From Isoetes taiwanensis (taxonomy: Eukaryota > Streptophyta > Lycopodiopsida > Isoetales > Isoetaceae): a stretch of DNA of 64,000 bases. The position numbers and the translations under genes were made by a program. Numbering within the stretch: position 1 is the stretch's first letter; every line of letters begins with the position of its first letter. Under the pieces are notes generated by a model. The model was not told where the DNA came from. It was given only the letters and a program-made list of their open reading frames with translations, and did no database searches. This document shows positions 45,742 through 55,395 of this stretch, in pieces. Location of the stretch: assembly GCA_021234155.1 (NCBI GenBank), contig JAJEKV010000204.1, forward strand, positions 46,878 to 110,877, written 5' to 3'.

Positions 45742-46045
45742 CATGGCCAAGTTCAAGACTACACTCGGCGGGGAACACTATCCCGGCCATTGTGCTGCTC
45801 CTTCGCATGCCCGGACGGTCGGGAATCCGTGGCTTCTGGGGAGGATCCCGGTCTTCCTCCACCGGAGGAGGCCGCCCGATTCTGATGGTGGCGGGTTCAC
45901 TCCACGGAGGTGGAGGAGCTCATCATGGATCATCAAGCCGCCAAAGCGTTTGCGGGTGCTTTCGAGTGGGTGCATCGAGGAGGTTATGATGGCGAGGCGA
46001 CTCCTCGAAATGAAGATGTATGCTGCGAGGGCGACCTCCATATAG
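45742..46045 (+). CDS. GC-rich ORF, uncertain
   Basis: ATG 45742 opens a frame (MAKFKTTLGGEHYPGHCAAP) that continues Arg/Pro-rich to 46045. An alternative frame, from about 45905, reads more naturally (ELIMDHQAAKAFAGAFEWVH, then GDLHIELKMTPL) to about 46066. The local GC rise supports coding, but the true frame is unclear, perhaps because of an indel. Not identified. Confidence 0.3.
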
Positions 46046-46639
46046 AGCTCAAGATGACCCCCCTTTGATTAGTTTAGATTTGTATTGTAATCCACGGTTT
46101 CAATTTTTTTGGCAATAGTCCTTGTGACTATTCTTTGTAAAGGCTTTTCATTAATGATGAGAACTTGTTTTGCAATAGTCCTTGTTTTGCAATAGAACTT
46201 GTTTTGCTTTAAGCGTTCTCACGAGTTTCCTTTGTTCTTTTCGGTTAAGCTGAACTATTCAGTTAAAGCTGAACTTTTTGTCATTAATTATAAAATGCAA
46301 ACAAGGAATTTGAAGGTGTAGAATCTATGATCGCACACTAACAAAATATGGTAACCATTTCGGCAAATAGGAAAATATGAGATGGGTGGCTCGGGTTCAA
46401 AAGAAATAGAGTTCAAAAAAAGCTGAAAAGAAAAACACGAGAATTCCACTGAAGCAAAAGTTAGTGGCCTTGCAAGAATCTTTGCACAAAAAGGAGAGCT
46501 TAATGAATTTTGGCCTCATATCAATTCGAGGGACCTAATTTGGGATCCATATATTCTTTGTCACCAAAATCGGTCAAGATACTATCGGGAATCGAGAGCC
46601 ATTCCATTTTTGACGGGTCAAAAATGGTCAATGCCCCCG

Positions 46640-46700
46640 GCTGATTATGGTGAAATCTGTGGTGAAAAATGTGGTGAAACGTGGTGAAGCTGTGGTGATG
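46640..46700 (+). repeat. Interior TGTGGTG cluster
   Basis: Closely spaced GTGGTGAAA and GTGGTGATG words (about five copies, several as TGTGGTG), on the same strand as the left cluster. Confidence 0.7.
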
Positions 46701-46897
46701 CAAGCGTTGTTTTTATATTTCAAAGGGAGAAAAATACATATGGAAATCTACCATACCGGTAGAATAGTTCATACTTCTTATGAAATGAAGTATGCGAGAA
46801 AAATCGAGGAAAACTATAACCACGAGCTTCTAGTATTATCAAAATGCATTAGAGATATAATAATAGCTGTTTTGAAGAGGTTAATGATGACATACAG

Positions 46898-47553
46898 TTA
46901 CTGGGCCTCAATCAGATCCTGCATTGTGAGATCTGTAACTCTTCTTCTTCCAAGTATATTCAAGATTTCATCAAGTTTTTCTGCTGAATAGTTGGTGAAA
47001 TCCAGCAACACTAAAACATGAGCTTCTCATTTCTGCTCCCACATATGATACAGATTCATAAAGTATTGTCTCAGGTTGTTGTGTCTCCATGCATCTGGCC
47101 TGTTGAGCACTTTTTTAATGGCTTCAGCATGGATCATTTCCTGCTTTAGTTCGATGAACATATCCTCTTCCTCAAGCATGGGGAGAGCTGCGAACTCATC
47201 CTCAGAATCATACGCCACCCCCAGAACCCTGTCGGCTGCACCAACTCTGTTAAGTCTCCTGACTGCATCTGTGTAAAACAACATCATTAGTAATAAGAAA
47301 GGCAACCGCCTATCACTGCCTTGGCTTCTAATTCTTTAAGCCCATTCCGAATTAACTTATGTTTTAAGCCTAGAATACCTCGGAATTCATGGGTCCTCCG
47401 CTCCTCTAATATCCGCCTCTGTTCCTGGTTTATTTGCTCCAGTATAGGTCTTACCGGATCATTTGCATTTGAACTGGGCGAAATTGTTTGTGCCCGTGTT
47501 CTCCTTACATTTTCTTCCGCCATATTTGGATCGGGATAAGCCAATGTGCGCAT
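46898..47553 (-). pseudogene. Hypothetical gene within the TIR element (D), one nonsense stop
   Basis: The first frame (47553-47287; likely start MAEENVRRTRAQTIS at 47523) encodes a basic, helix-rich segment (PILEQINQEQRRILEERRTH, GLKHKLIRNGLKELEAKA). After a frame change near 47270-47320 it continues DAVRRLNRVGAADRVLGVAY, EEDMFIELKQEMIHAEAIKK and RPDAWRHNNLRQYFMNLYHM, to a TGA at about 47028. The same frame stays open past it (VLLDFTNYSAEKLDEILNIL, RRRVTDLTMQDLIEAQ) to TAA at 46898-46900, so the TGA is likely a nonsense change. A 48-bp intron-like stretch (GTGATA...TACTAAT...ACACAG) sits at the frame change, but its phase does not match. Unknown family. Confidence 0.5.
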
Positions 47554-47829
47554 GCAAAACTAGATTTAGGGTTTCCCTCCATTCTTTCTGCCGCGACCCG
47601 ACTTTTGAATGATTGACCTTGCATTTGATGTGACAGATTTCCAGTGGTGGGTTTCATCATGTGTTTCTCTGTCCCATTCCGTTCATCCTTAATGTAATTT
47701 TTCTGTGTGTCACTTTCACCCTGTCAATTAAACAGTAAAGATTGAAGAGTGAAGATTTATATTAAACATATAAAATGATTACATAAGGTTACATTTCAGA
47801 TTATATACACTTGTTTTCATTCGTGGGTC

Positions 47830-48449
47830 TATCAAAAGAGATGCGGGTCCAGCTCCTCCTCGCCATCTTCTATGATCACCCGGATCGGTGGCCAGCTGGG
47901 TCAGCTTCCGACCCTATTTGCTCCCATTACGGAGGAAAGCAAAAACCATAATGGTGGAGTGTTACCAAAGCGGAATAGCGGCTTCTCCATGTCCATCTGC
48001 AAGGCCTTGTGATGATAGAACATATCCACGAAGTGAAGGAATTGATCCTATGTAAACAACCTATCATAACAAAAGAGGAACACGTCTAGCGTAAAGGCTT
48101 GGTAGCCATTAAGCGAAAAAAGGTCTCAACCTTTGCGGATCTGGTCAATAGTATGAGGAGCGGGCCAAAGATCTTTGGTGTGTAAAAATTTGGGTGGAGG
48201 CAGAGTAAGTTGAGAGGCACGGGAGCTGTGGTGTACAATTCAACCTCCGGTGAGAGTTTTCAGCATTTACGTGGTCATATTCTCATCCGGTGAATAGAGT
48301 AATTTTACGTTGCTGAGCATGTCCATCCATTTCGCATGGCTGAAAATCAGGACAGCACGCCTAGGTATTATGGGCTCTTCTTCTCTGGTCACATTGTCCC
48401 ATTCCGGCACTCCATCGTTTTGCAGCATCCAAGAGGTGAAGTTGGCCAT
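47830..48449 (-). pseudogene. Hypothetical gene within the TIR element (E), decayed
   Basis: The frame 48449-48267 (MANFTSWMLQNDGVPEWDNV, EPIIPRRAVLIFSHAKWMDM) is followed, after a frame change, by a clearly protein-like stretch down to about 47830 (PPPKFLHTKDLWPAPHTIDQ, LFSLNGYQAFTLDVFLFCYD, LQMDMEKPLFRFGNTPPLWF, IRVIIEDGEEELDPHLF). At least three in-frame stops interrupt it. It lies between gene D and the transposase-like gene on the same strand, which suggests one transcription direction for the right part of the element. Not recognised. Confidence 0.4.
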
Positions 48450-48729
48450 GTCTGCTGAAGTAGCTGCTGTAAGCTGTAAACTGTAAATTGCTTCCCACCC
48501 AACTGTAAATTGTAAACTGTAAACTGCTTCCCAAGGACTTCTTCTTTGAAAAGCTATGCGCTCCGAATCTTTGTAATAAAGCAGTAAACTTCGATTGGGA
48601 GCAAGAAGAATGGCATCTCGGGCCTTTTGGGTTGCCCGAGGTCATTAATTTTCGCCATGGAAAAGGAAAGCATTTCAGTAGAAAAGCTGTTCAGAAGGAT
48701 CTATCTGTGTCGGGAGAAGAGACAGAAAG

Positions 48730-48815
48730 TGAAACACGTGGTGAAACATGTAGTGAAACACATGTGTCACCACATGTGGTGAAACACATGTGGTGAAACA
48801 TGTGGTGAACCTGGG
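48730..48815 (+). repeat. Interior TGTGGTG cluster with palindrome
   Basis: Repeated GTGAAACA(C/T)(A/G)TG and TGTGGTGAAACA words, including the near-palindrome CACCACATGTGGTG at about 48769. Confidence 0.75.
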
Positions 48816-49074
48816 GCATGTTACATCAGGGACATCAAAATACAATTACATATTACATCAGACGCAAACATATTACATTGAAACAAGGGGCATCAAAATA
48901 CAATTGAGCATGGAATTGAGTTTCTTATATTATTCCCAAACAAGGCAAGACACAACAACATATTCAAAATTTCTGAATCATTTCCTAACCTGTAAGAATG
49001 TGTTCAGCTATTCTTCATCAGACATGCTATCTTCATCAGATAAAACCTCGGGCAAGTTTTCTAGAATCTTTTCC

Positions 49075-50918
49075 TCATCTGCTTTGGTCTAGCACGAAAG
49101 CGGTTCGAGCACCTTTCTTGATCTGCTGCATGGGAACTCGAATAGCACAAATTTGAGTAGAGAATACAAGTGACTTTGGCTCGTTTGTCAACAACTCATA
49201 TATCACCTTTGACCGAGGCTTCTTTCTATAGTAAATGCCCTCCATAACGGTTTCACCTCTCATAAACAAGTTTCCATTCTGCTTGAAGTCATTTTCAACT
49301 TCAAATTTTGGCTTGGTGCATAGCAACATCCAAAATACAGAATCCTCCTCGTTCCTTTTAGGTGCAGCAACTACAAAGTTGTCTCCTTCTCTAAGTGCTT
49401 CTGCAAGTACATTTGCCAAGGTTGAGTATAGTGGCCTGGTAGACTTGCGGGTCTCTTCCACATCCGCATGAACATTGGAGGATGGTTCAACGACTACAAG
49501 GTCCCATTCATCTACATACAATTTGTTCTCACACATGTCCCATTTTCCATCCAAACAATTCTTTGCAAAAACATGATAGCTTTTACGGTATGTAGGCGTG
49601 TTGGATTCACATCTTGAATCCATGAATTTGAATGAATTTGCACGGTTTACGGAATTGTCTCGCACCCCAAGCCTTTTTTTCCTGTTGATATCCTCGGGTG
49701 TTATTTCCCGGAAGTATCTCGAACTTTTCTTCCATTTTTGGTCCACTCGGATGTACCACATTGAAATTGTTTCTCTGCAATTTTCAACACATCATGGGCA
49801 TTATCTAGTTTAATGTCGGGATGTTTAATTTTGTGAACCTCGTATCCATCTTTTCAATTCTCTTTGTCTTCCCATCATGTTCACCTTTTCCATGGTTTGA
49901 TCAAAAAGTTCCACATCATGTTGACCTCGTATCACTGGCGTACCAAAATAAAATGATCCGATTTGCTTTGAATTGTGATGCAAAGACCATCGAAAATACA
50001 TAGTCTTTGTTTGGGGACATTGCCTTTACGCTTTAAGTACTCAAAATGTTTCATAAAACAATGTTGAACAAAAAGTGTGTCATGTTCCCTATCATCAGAC
50101 ACATAGTAGTGTGTTTCCTTCTCAATGGTGTATGCAATGCGTGGATCAGCGATAGGTTATTTGAACAAATATAGTTATCGGTTGTTGACCCAGCCGCATG
50201 GGTGAACTTCATTACGCTCCTTAAAAGTATAATTCTCTGAAGTCAACCACAAATAGGTAAGCATCTCGGGCAAGTTATCAAGGAGTTCTTTGTCTTGGCA
50301 CACTTTTGCCACTTATATCGAAGTTGTGTAAAAAGGAAATTTTGGAAGCTTCTCCAACATTTTGTTCACGGTGGAAGACTTGCGGTTTCATTGTGTTGGT
50401 GAGCGAGCTTAGACTTCTTCTTTGCCATCTCACGAATCACGGTTTTTTTTCATAGTCTAGGTATTCCCACTTCACCATGCCACTATCACTAGATTGTTCA
50501 TGTGGGCGGATAGGGAACTTCTTAATCCCACACTCTTTACACTCACCCGAATACATTCCCTCTTATGGTAAGGTTGGAAGCTAGTTTTCTCACATAAAAT
50601 TCCACCGCCCACGGACTTCTTGTGCTACTTATTTTGTATTCGGGCATACGCATTCACCATATATTCACGACATGCAAAAGTGACAAGCATGTTGGTGCTT
50701 TTTGGGTGCTTAGTTCTCATACTATTGAAGCCATCTATTAGCATCTGCATTCTAACATGGTATATACAGCAGCAACTATTGAAGTCCTTTAATTTTACAA
50801 CAAACCATGGTTTCAGCTTTTCAAACATCCTCTGTTTGATCATAACACTAGGATGTTCCGATCTTGAATTTTCCGAACAATTGCAACTTTGCAAGGAAGA
50901 TAACAAGGTGATCAGCAT
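49075..50918 (-). pseudogene. Transposase-like gene of the 24-kb element, core and C-terminus
   Basis: Read on minus. 50918-50625: EHPSVMIKQRMFEKLKPWF and DFNSCCCIYHVRMQMLIDGF. About 50557-50438: a zinc-ribbon-like SGECKECGIKKFPIRPHE, then MVKWEYLDYEKK. About 50260-50190: VDFSENYTFKERNEV (the middle falls in a second frame) and WVNNR. About 50130-49990: DPRIAYTIEKETHYYVSDD, EHDTLFVQHCFMKHFEYLKR, CIFDG. 49761-49075: an intact 228-codon frame (SSRYFREITPEDINRKKRL, CLDGKWDMCENKLYVDEWDL). Spaced acidic residues (VDF, SDD, IFDG) look like a DDE-type catalytic core. The motif series resembles large transposase-like proteins I have seen in many eukaryotes, but I cannot assign a superfamily. At least five frameshifts make this copy inactive. 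Confidence 0.6.
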
Positions 50919-50919
50919 A

Positions 50920-51450
50920 TTTATTGCACACTACATTTTCCACCACACTAGGCACCACATAGCATATATTATTGACATTCATCTTACACCTCATTATTCA
51001 CCACACTATGCACCACAACGCATATATTACATAATTTATTGTACACCATATTTTTCACCACACTAGGCACCACATAGCATATATTACAGACATTCATCTT
51101 ACACCTCACACTAGGCACCACATAGAATATATTACAGCATTTATTTTACACCATATTTTTCACCACACTAGGCACCACAATCGGGCACCACACTAGGCAC
51201 CACACCATGTTATTCACCACACTAGGGACCACATAGCATATATTCAAAGCATTTATTTTACACCATGTTATTCACCACACTAGGCACCACAAAGCTTATA
51301 TTTAGAGCATTTATTTTACACCATATTTTTCACCACACTAGGCACCACATAGCATATATTCAAAGATGTATTTTACACTATTTTTTTCACCACACTAGGC
51401 ACCACAAAGCATATATTGATAGCATTTATTTCACACCACGTGCCTCACCA
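50920..51450 (-). repeat. Right CACCACA (TGTGGTG) motif array
   Basis: About 19 copies of CACCACA on plus (TGTGGTG on minus). They are arranged as a loose higher-order repeat of about 60-70 bp: TTTTCACCACACTAGGCACC, then ACATAGCATATATT and TTTATTTTACACCAT. The motif reads inward from the right TIR, mirroring the left cluster. The array interrupts the transposase-like gene between its N-terminal part and core, so it may lie in an intron. Confidence 0.85.
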
Positions 51451-51589
51451 CAGCAACCACATATCACAAGCAATCACTAACCACATACCACATACCACAT
51501 TAACAATAAAAATGTGGTGAAGATGAAGAAATGAAATAACTCGTGATTCTTCGGATAGTGAGTGGCATGATCCTCTCTTACATTTCGTT

Positions 51590-52229
51590 CCAATCTTACG
51601 AACTTAACATCCTTTGCATTTGGAGAGACCTTTGCCACGAGGTTTCAATTTTGCGACCACAATGCTCTTGGCTTCACAAATCTTTCGGCTCTTAGCCAAA
51701 TGTGGTTGTCCATTGTGTCATCCCTGAGAAAATCTAGTAAAACCTCTTTCTTTATCATTTGTTAGACAAGCCTTTAGTGGTGCTATGAAATGAAGATAAC
51801 AATTTTAATACCATCAGGACGCCTAGTAGAGGCCGTTACGGTGGATCCTCCCTGGCTGATGCAATTTTTGCTAATTCTTCTTTAGCTTCCCTTTGTCTTT
51901 TCCTTTGGCGTCTTTTTATGATCCCGTTCTTGTTCGGAGTTCTCTTTCTCTTACACGTGCTCCGGTTTGAGATTTTAGGCGATTTGCTTCCAAATTAAAT
52001 GATTGAAGGTATGAGCGGATTGATCCACAACCGGATTAAGCGCCATAGCCGTGTGCTTCCGGGAAAAGCGGCGTGTGGGTCGTGGGTTTAGAAATCGGTT
52101 CGGTGGAGATTGGAATGGGACGGGTGGCGTAGGAAATTGGAATGGGACGGGTGGCGTAGGAATCGGGTTGTTGCAGTTCAAGAAATGATTGAATCCGGGC
52201 AGTACATGCACTAGGCGCCAAACAAACAT
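51590..52229 (-). pseudogene. Probable N-terminal part of the transposase-like gene
   Basis: The 84-codon frame 52229-51975 starts about 70 bp inside the right TIR (MFVWRLVHVLPGFNHFL) and has a tandem Pro-rich repeat (FPTPPVPFQ). Another frame then gives a strongly basic nuclear-localisation-like stretch (CKRKRTPNKNGIIKRRQRKR) to about 51838. Near 51720-51590 there is a Lys/Cys-rich segment (KLKPRGKGLSKCKGC, KIGTKCKRGSCHSL) that looks zinc-binding. Stops and frame changes separate the pieces. The order (Pro-rich leader, basic region, Cys-rich domain, then the core at 50918 and below) would suit a transposase, but joining them is inference. Confidence 0.45.
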
Positions 52230-52297
52230 TTAAAATCGCACCACAAATTTGATATCTCCCACCACATTTTTAGGGGGGACAGGGGGGACACCCAGGG

Positions 52298-52321
52298 TGT
52301 TCCACTACAACATGCTTTCAC
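52298..52321 (-). repeat. Right terminal inverted repeat (24 bp)
   Basis: Plus strand ends CAACATGCTTTCAC; the exact reverse complement of 28293-28316. Confidence 0.92.
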
Positions 52322-52329
52322 CCATGGGG
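52322..52329. repeat. Target-site duplication, right copy (CCATGGGG)
   Basis: Follows the right TIR directly and re-enters the Helitron frame at its FFPHG codons. Confidence 0.8.
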
Positions 52330-53527
52330 AAAGAACAAAGGGTATTGAAGTGGTTCATACATGGGATCAAGGATATTTATGAAGGTCGGTTCTCCTTGGT
52401 TCTGAACCCAGAATCCAGCAACGCGAGGTCGGATGTCTGCTGTATTGTTGACCTCGGCAATAGATGCAATTTCATTAATAGCAACAGCTCCTTCTATTGT
52501 TATGTATGCCGATGGCATATCCATACTTCCCATAGTTCGAAGGTGTCGTATGAATGGGTTTAATTGGTTAAGAGCCGATCCAACTGTCGCAATCCATTGG
52601 AATGGCACTCTTTGATTACGTGCATGTATGTAACGTTGCGATTCATCATAGACATACCAATGTATAGGATTCCCAACATCTGTTGTAGGGAGTAATCTAT
52701 GATATGTGCGACCCGTGATCGCAATAGAGGACAGAAAATTTAAGTTCACAAAGCTGCCATCAACTCCAAGTACACTGAAACAGAACAACTTGTTTATTCT
52801 TCTGGCCTCTGCAGCGAAACCAGGTGTGCTGTACAAATTAATTAATACTGTAGGCAAAGGTGGTAAGGGTGGAAGTAACCATCTTCCATTATTACAACAA
52901 AAACCATTTTGCTCAATGTTAAGCAGCACGATTTGACAATATGTGCACCTCTTATTCCATGTGCACATTACGTAAGTTCTATCCATTGCCAAGTTCATAC
53001 GTCGTGCACATGCACGCCAGTGTGTTAAATCTCGTTGATCTGAGCTCTCAACTCTTTCCTCTGATTCTGTTATGGAACCAAGAATATCATTATGTTCGAG
53101 TTGCGCAATAGGTAAACTACTTGTGCCTGCGGTCGTTTGGTCAACTGAGCACATGTCTACCATGGATGCAGTTGAACATAAACTATGTCGATGTTTCCTT
53201 GCAACATCCACTAATCTCTCACGTCTGACCGGGGCCATACACAGTATTGCAGGCTGTTCCACTGAGACAGTTTGTGCTGTCGCCTCAGAAGAACAGCCAG
53301 TCGAGGCAGGTCCACATGCATTTACATCTGCATGATTTGCAGTATGATCAACTGACTCGGCTGCAAATAATGCGCTTTTCCTCTCTCTATCTCTTTCACG
53401 GATTTTGTTTCTAAGGTCTTCAGTTAGATTCGCAAACCGTTGTCTCTTTAATTCCTTCTCTCTCTCTCTCTCGAATTTTTATCCTATCTTCCTCACTTAT
53501 TCTTGCTAACCAATCTTTACGAGGCAT
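52322..53527 (-). pseudogene. Helitron RepHel gene, N-terminal part
   Basis: The minus-strand start is ATG 53527 (MPRKDWLARISEEDRIKIRE). A frameshift occurs in the GAGAGA run near 53460-53475, after which the frame is open (LKRQRFANLTEDLRNKIRER) into the 314-codon stretch 53262-52318. That stretch carries the Helitron N-terminal hallmarks: ARRMNLAMDRTYVMCTWNKR, a CxxC zinc motif (CTYC), GRWLLPPLPPLP, TTDVGNPIHWYVYDESQ and MYEPLQYPLFFPHG. It stops at FPHG, where the 24-kb element inserted; the continuation is at 28292 downward. Upstream lie three short frames on the same strand. Confidence 0.9.
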
Positions 53528-53847
53528 CGAGACAACAAAGTAAATTGCAGTATAGTTTAGTGTGACTCTATAGCAATAAAAAAATACCTACTTATTTTTT
53601 ATCGTTCTGATGCACGTATCAACTCATTTAAGCCAAGACAGCTTATCCCACAACGAATAATAACTTCCTGCATTTATATAAACACAAGTTTGAAAAAAAA
53701 ATTATCTCGTTGATAATATAAAGAAACCACCAATAATTAATACGAAACAAATACAATGATAAAACAAACATATTTATATATTTATTACTATGCAATATTT
53801 ACATATGATCCATTATAGACGATGTAAAAACTGTCAGAAACCGTATA

Positions 53848-54218
53848 TCATGACATGTCATCGGAAACTTTGTAAAGTAGAACTTTCAATGTTTCTTCAA
53901 CCCATTTTGCTTCCACTCGAAAAGTAGCGAATGGCTGAGAGAATCTCGGATTACCATATTTGCGCAAAAGGTATGACAATGTGGCACATGGTTTATGTGT
54001 GTCTAATACCTCGATTTGTGTATATAGCGAATCGGAAAAATATTTCGTCTCTGCAAGTGCACTATAGATTGCTGGTCCAGACCCCCCCGAGCCAACCACA
54101 AGTAATGTAATAAGGTTCATCCATCATATATTGCAACTCTCGTATAGTTACACAAAGAAGACGTTTAGTGATGTGCGTTTGAATAAGGATGTCATCAGGC
54201 AATGGTACACCCATCGAA
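53848..54218 (-). pseudogene. Short gene 5' of the Helitron, single homopolymer frameshift
   Basis: ATG 54218 opens MGVPLPDDILIQTHITKR, then IRELQYMMDEPYYITCGWL, and the frame breaks in a run of seven G (plus C run at 54082-54088). In the next frame it continues to TGA at 53848 (SALAETKYFSDSLYTQIEVL, SYLLRKYGNPRFSQPFATFR, KWVEETLKVLLYKVSDD). Reading through, the product would be about 120 residues. I do not recognise it. Its place 320 bp upstream of the Helitron gene on the same strand makes a Helitron accessory ORF possible. Confidence 0.45.
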
Positions 54219-54373
54219 ATCTACGATTAGGAATAGCATTTGTGTATGTAAACATACGATATGATTGAGAAAGATTCCGTTTTACATTGTTTAATAGAAA
54301 CCAGCATAAATTCATACGGAACGAAAAAACAAATAAGAAATTATGCTTTTATACTTGTCCAGATACATATCAT

Positions 54374-54559
54374 TTAAACATACATCCTAATCTTTCCATT
54401 ATCAACTCCACAATTTCTCGTTAGCTCCCTCTTCATTGCAACTTTATCCAATAACCCTTTCGCATTGCCTCGATTGTTTGAGCATTCACCTACCTCTTGA
54501 CTAGCATGTAATGGTGTACTTTTATCTTCCTGCTCATAATGCTCAAGCTGTTCTTCCAT
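54374..54559 (-). CDS. Short exon-like frame, unidentified
   Basis: MEEQLEHYEQEDKSTPLHAS through LLDKVAMKRELTRNCGVDN, ending at TAA near 54374. Charged and hydrophilic. Same strand as its neighbours. May be an exon of the same transcription unit as 53848-54218 and 54991-55395. Confidence 0.3.
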   Translation of the reverse strand: MEEQLEHYEQEDKSTPLHASQEVGECSNNRGNAKGLLDKVAMKRELTRNCGVDNGKIRMYV

Positions 54560-54990
54560 TATACTACAAAGCAATAGAAAATAATATCTTTAGGACACTC
54601 AAACTACAATAGACATGTGTGCACAATTTTATAGCATATATTCATGAAACTTCTCCTTTATAATATCTCTATATACATAAGCTCTCAATCGTATGGATAT
54701 CCGACTTATGGATACACTATGACTGCGATAAAAGGCAATTATATATCTCAAGTCCTCCCTTCACTCTATTGACTATGTTTTCAACCACAATGTTGCAGTT
54801 GAAAATGCCATATCGTCCCCACCATAGAAAACAGAGATTTATGAATGACGTTGGCAACCCCATCTAGAACTTAACGTTGTCAATATATGCCTTGGTCATA
54901 GTCTCGATAATAAATGATTGACCATCAACTAAATCCACACATATACTACATAACATCTCTACCAAATACACCCATAAATACATGCAAAGT

Positions 54991-55395
54991 TCATTGCCTA
55001 TGATAATCTCTTCTATGGAAAACTTGAATTGTCACATTGTTTCCCAAGATCAAAGCCCCCCTTAGTTCAAGATCAAAGACTGATGTATACGCCCTCAACA
55101 TCATCAATTGACTCTCACAAAACCTCAATAGCAATAAGCGGCGAGGGTGCATATTCCCATTCCTTATAACCTCCTCAAATAAGTCACTAGAATTTATAAT
55201 TGCAATATTATTGATATCTTGAATTTCGATTGAAAATAAACGAACATCTCCAACAGCTTTAACAAACCCAACAACTTCTCTACTTCTTCTCGCACCAAGA
55301 ACCAACGAGTACACGAGTAAGAACTCGTGGCATCTAACTGTGCTCACATCCAAACCCTGGAGTACAACAAATGTCAACTCCACAGCCCTATCCAT
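54991..55395 (-). CDS. Hypothetical 134-residue protein 5' of the Helitron
   Basis: An uninterrupted frame from ATG 55395: MDRAVELTFVVLQGLDVSTV, RSREVVGFVKAVGDVRLFSI, NMHPRRLLLLRFCESQLMML, DLELRGALILGNNVTIQVFH. The alternation of hydrophobic strands could suit an OB-fold or another small beta domain. Plant Helitrons often carry RPA-like single-strand-binding proteins, so that is one option, but no RPA motif is diagnostic here. Confidence 0.4.
   Translation of the reverse strand: MDRAVELTFVVLQGLDVSTVRCHEFLLVYSLVLGARRSREVVGFVKAVGDVRLFSIEIQDINNIAIINSSDLFEEVIRNGNMHPRRLLLLRFCESQLMMLRAYTSVFDLELRGALILGNNVTIQVFHRRDYHRQ

Larger units (their letters stand above)
28293..52321. mobile_element. Giant TIR DNA transposon (24.0 kb) inserted in a Helitron
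   Basis: A 24,029-bp insertion splits the Helitron gene at its FPHG motif. Its ends are perfect 24-bp inverted repeats flanked by an apparent 8-bp target duplication. TGTGGTG motifs cluster near both ends and read inward, as subterminal transposase-binding motifs do in En/Spm- and Ac-type elements. A broken transposase-like gene lies inside the right end. Other frames and an FCP1-like fragment appear to be cargo. Removing the later Gypsy insertion leaves about 12.9 kb. An 8-bp duplication would fit hAT, P, Zisupton/KDZ or Novosib-like groups, but the TIR sequence GTGAAAGCATG does not identify one. I infer a DNA transposon; its superfamily is open. Confidence 0.8.

Noticed and set aside
50920-51450. 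CRISPR-like regular array
   Set aside because: Irregular spacing, no conserved repeat of CRISPR length, and a plant nuclear context; explained as a motif array.
28293-52321. The 24-kb stretch as a giant intron of the Helitron gene
   Set aside because: The borders are not GT-AG; TIRs plus a target duplication fit an insertion.
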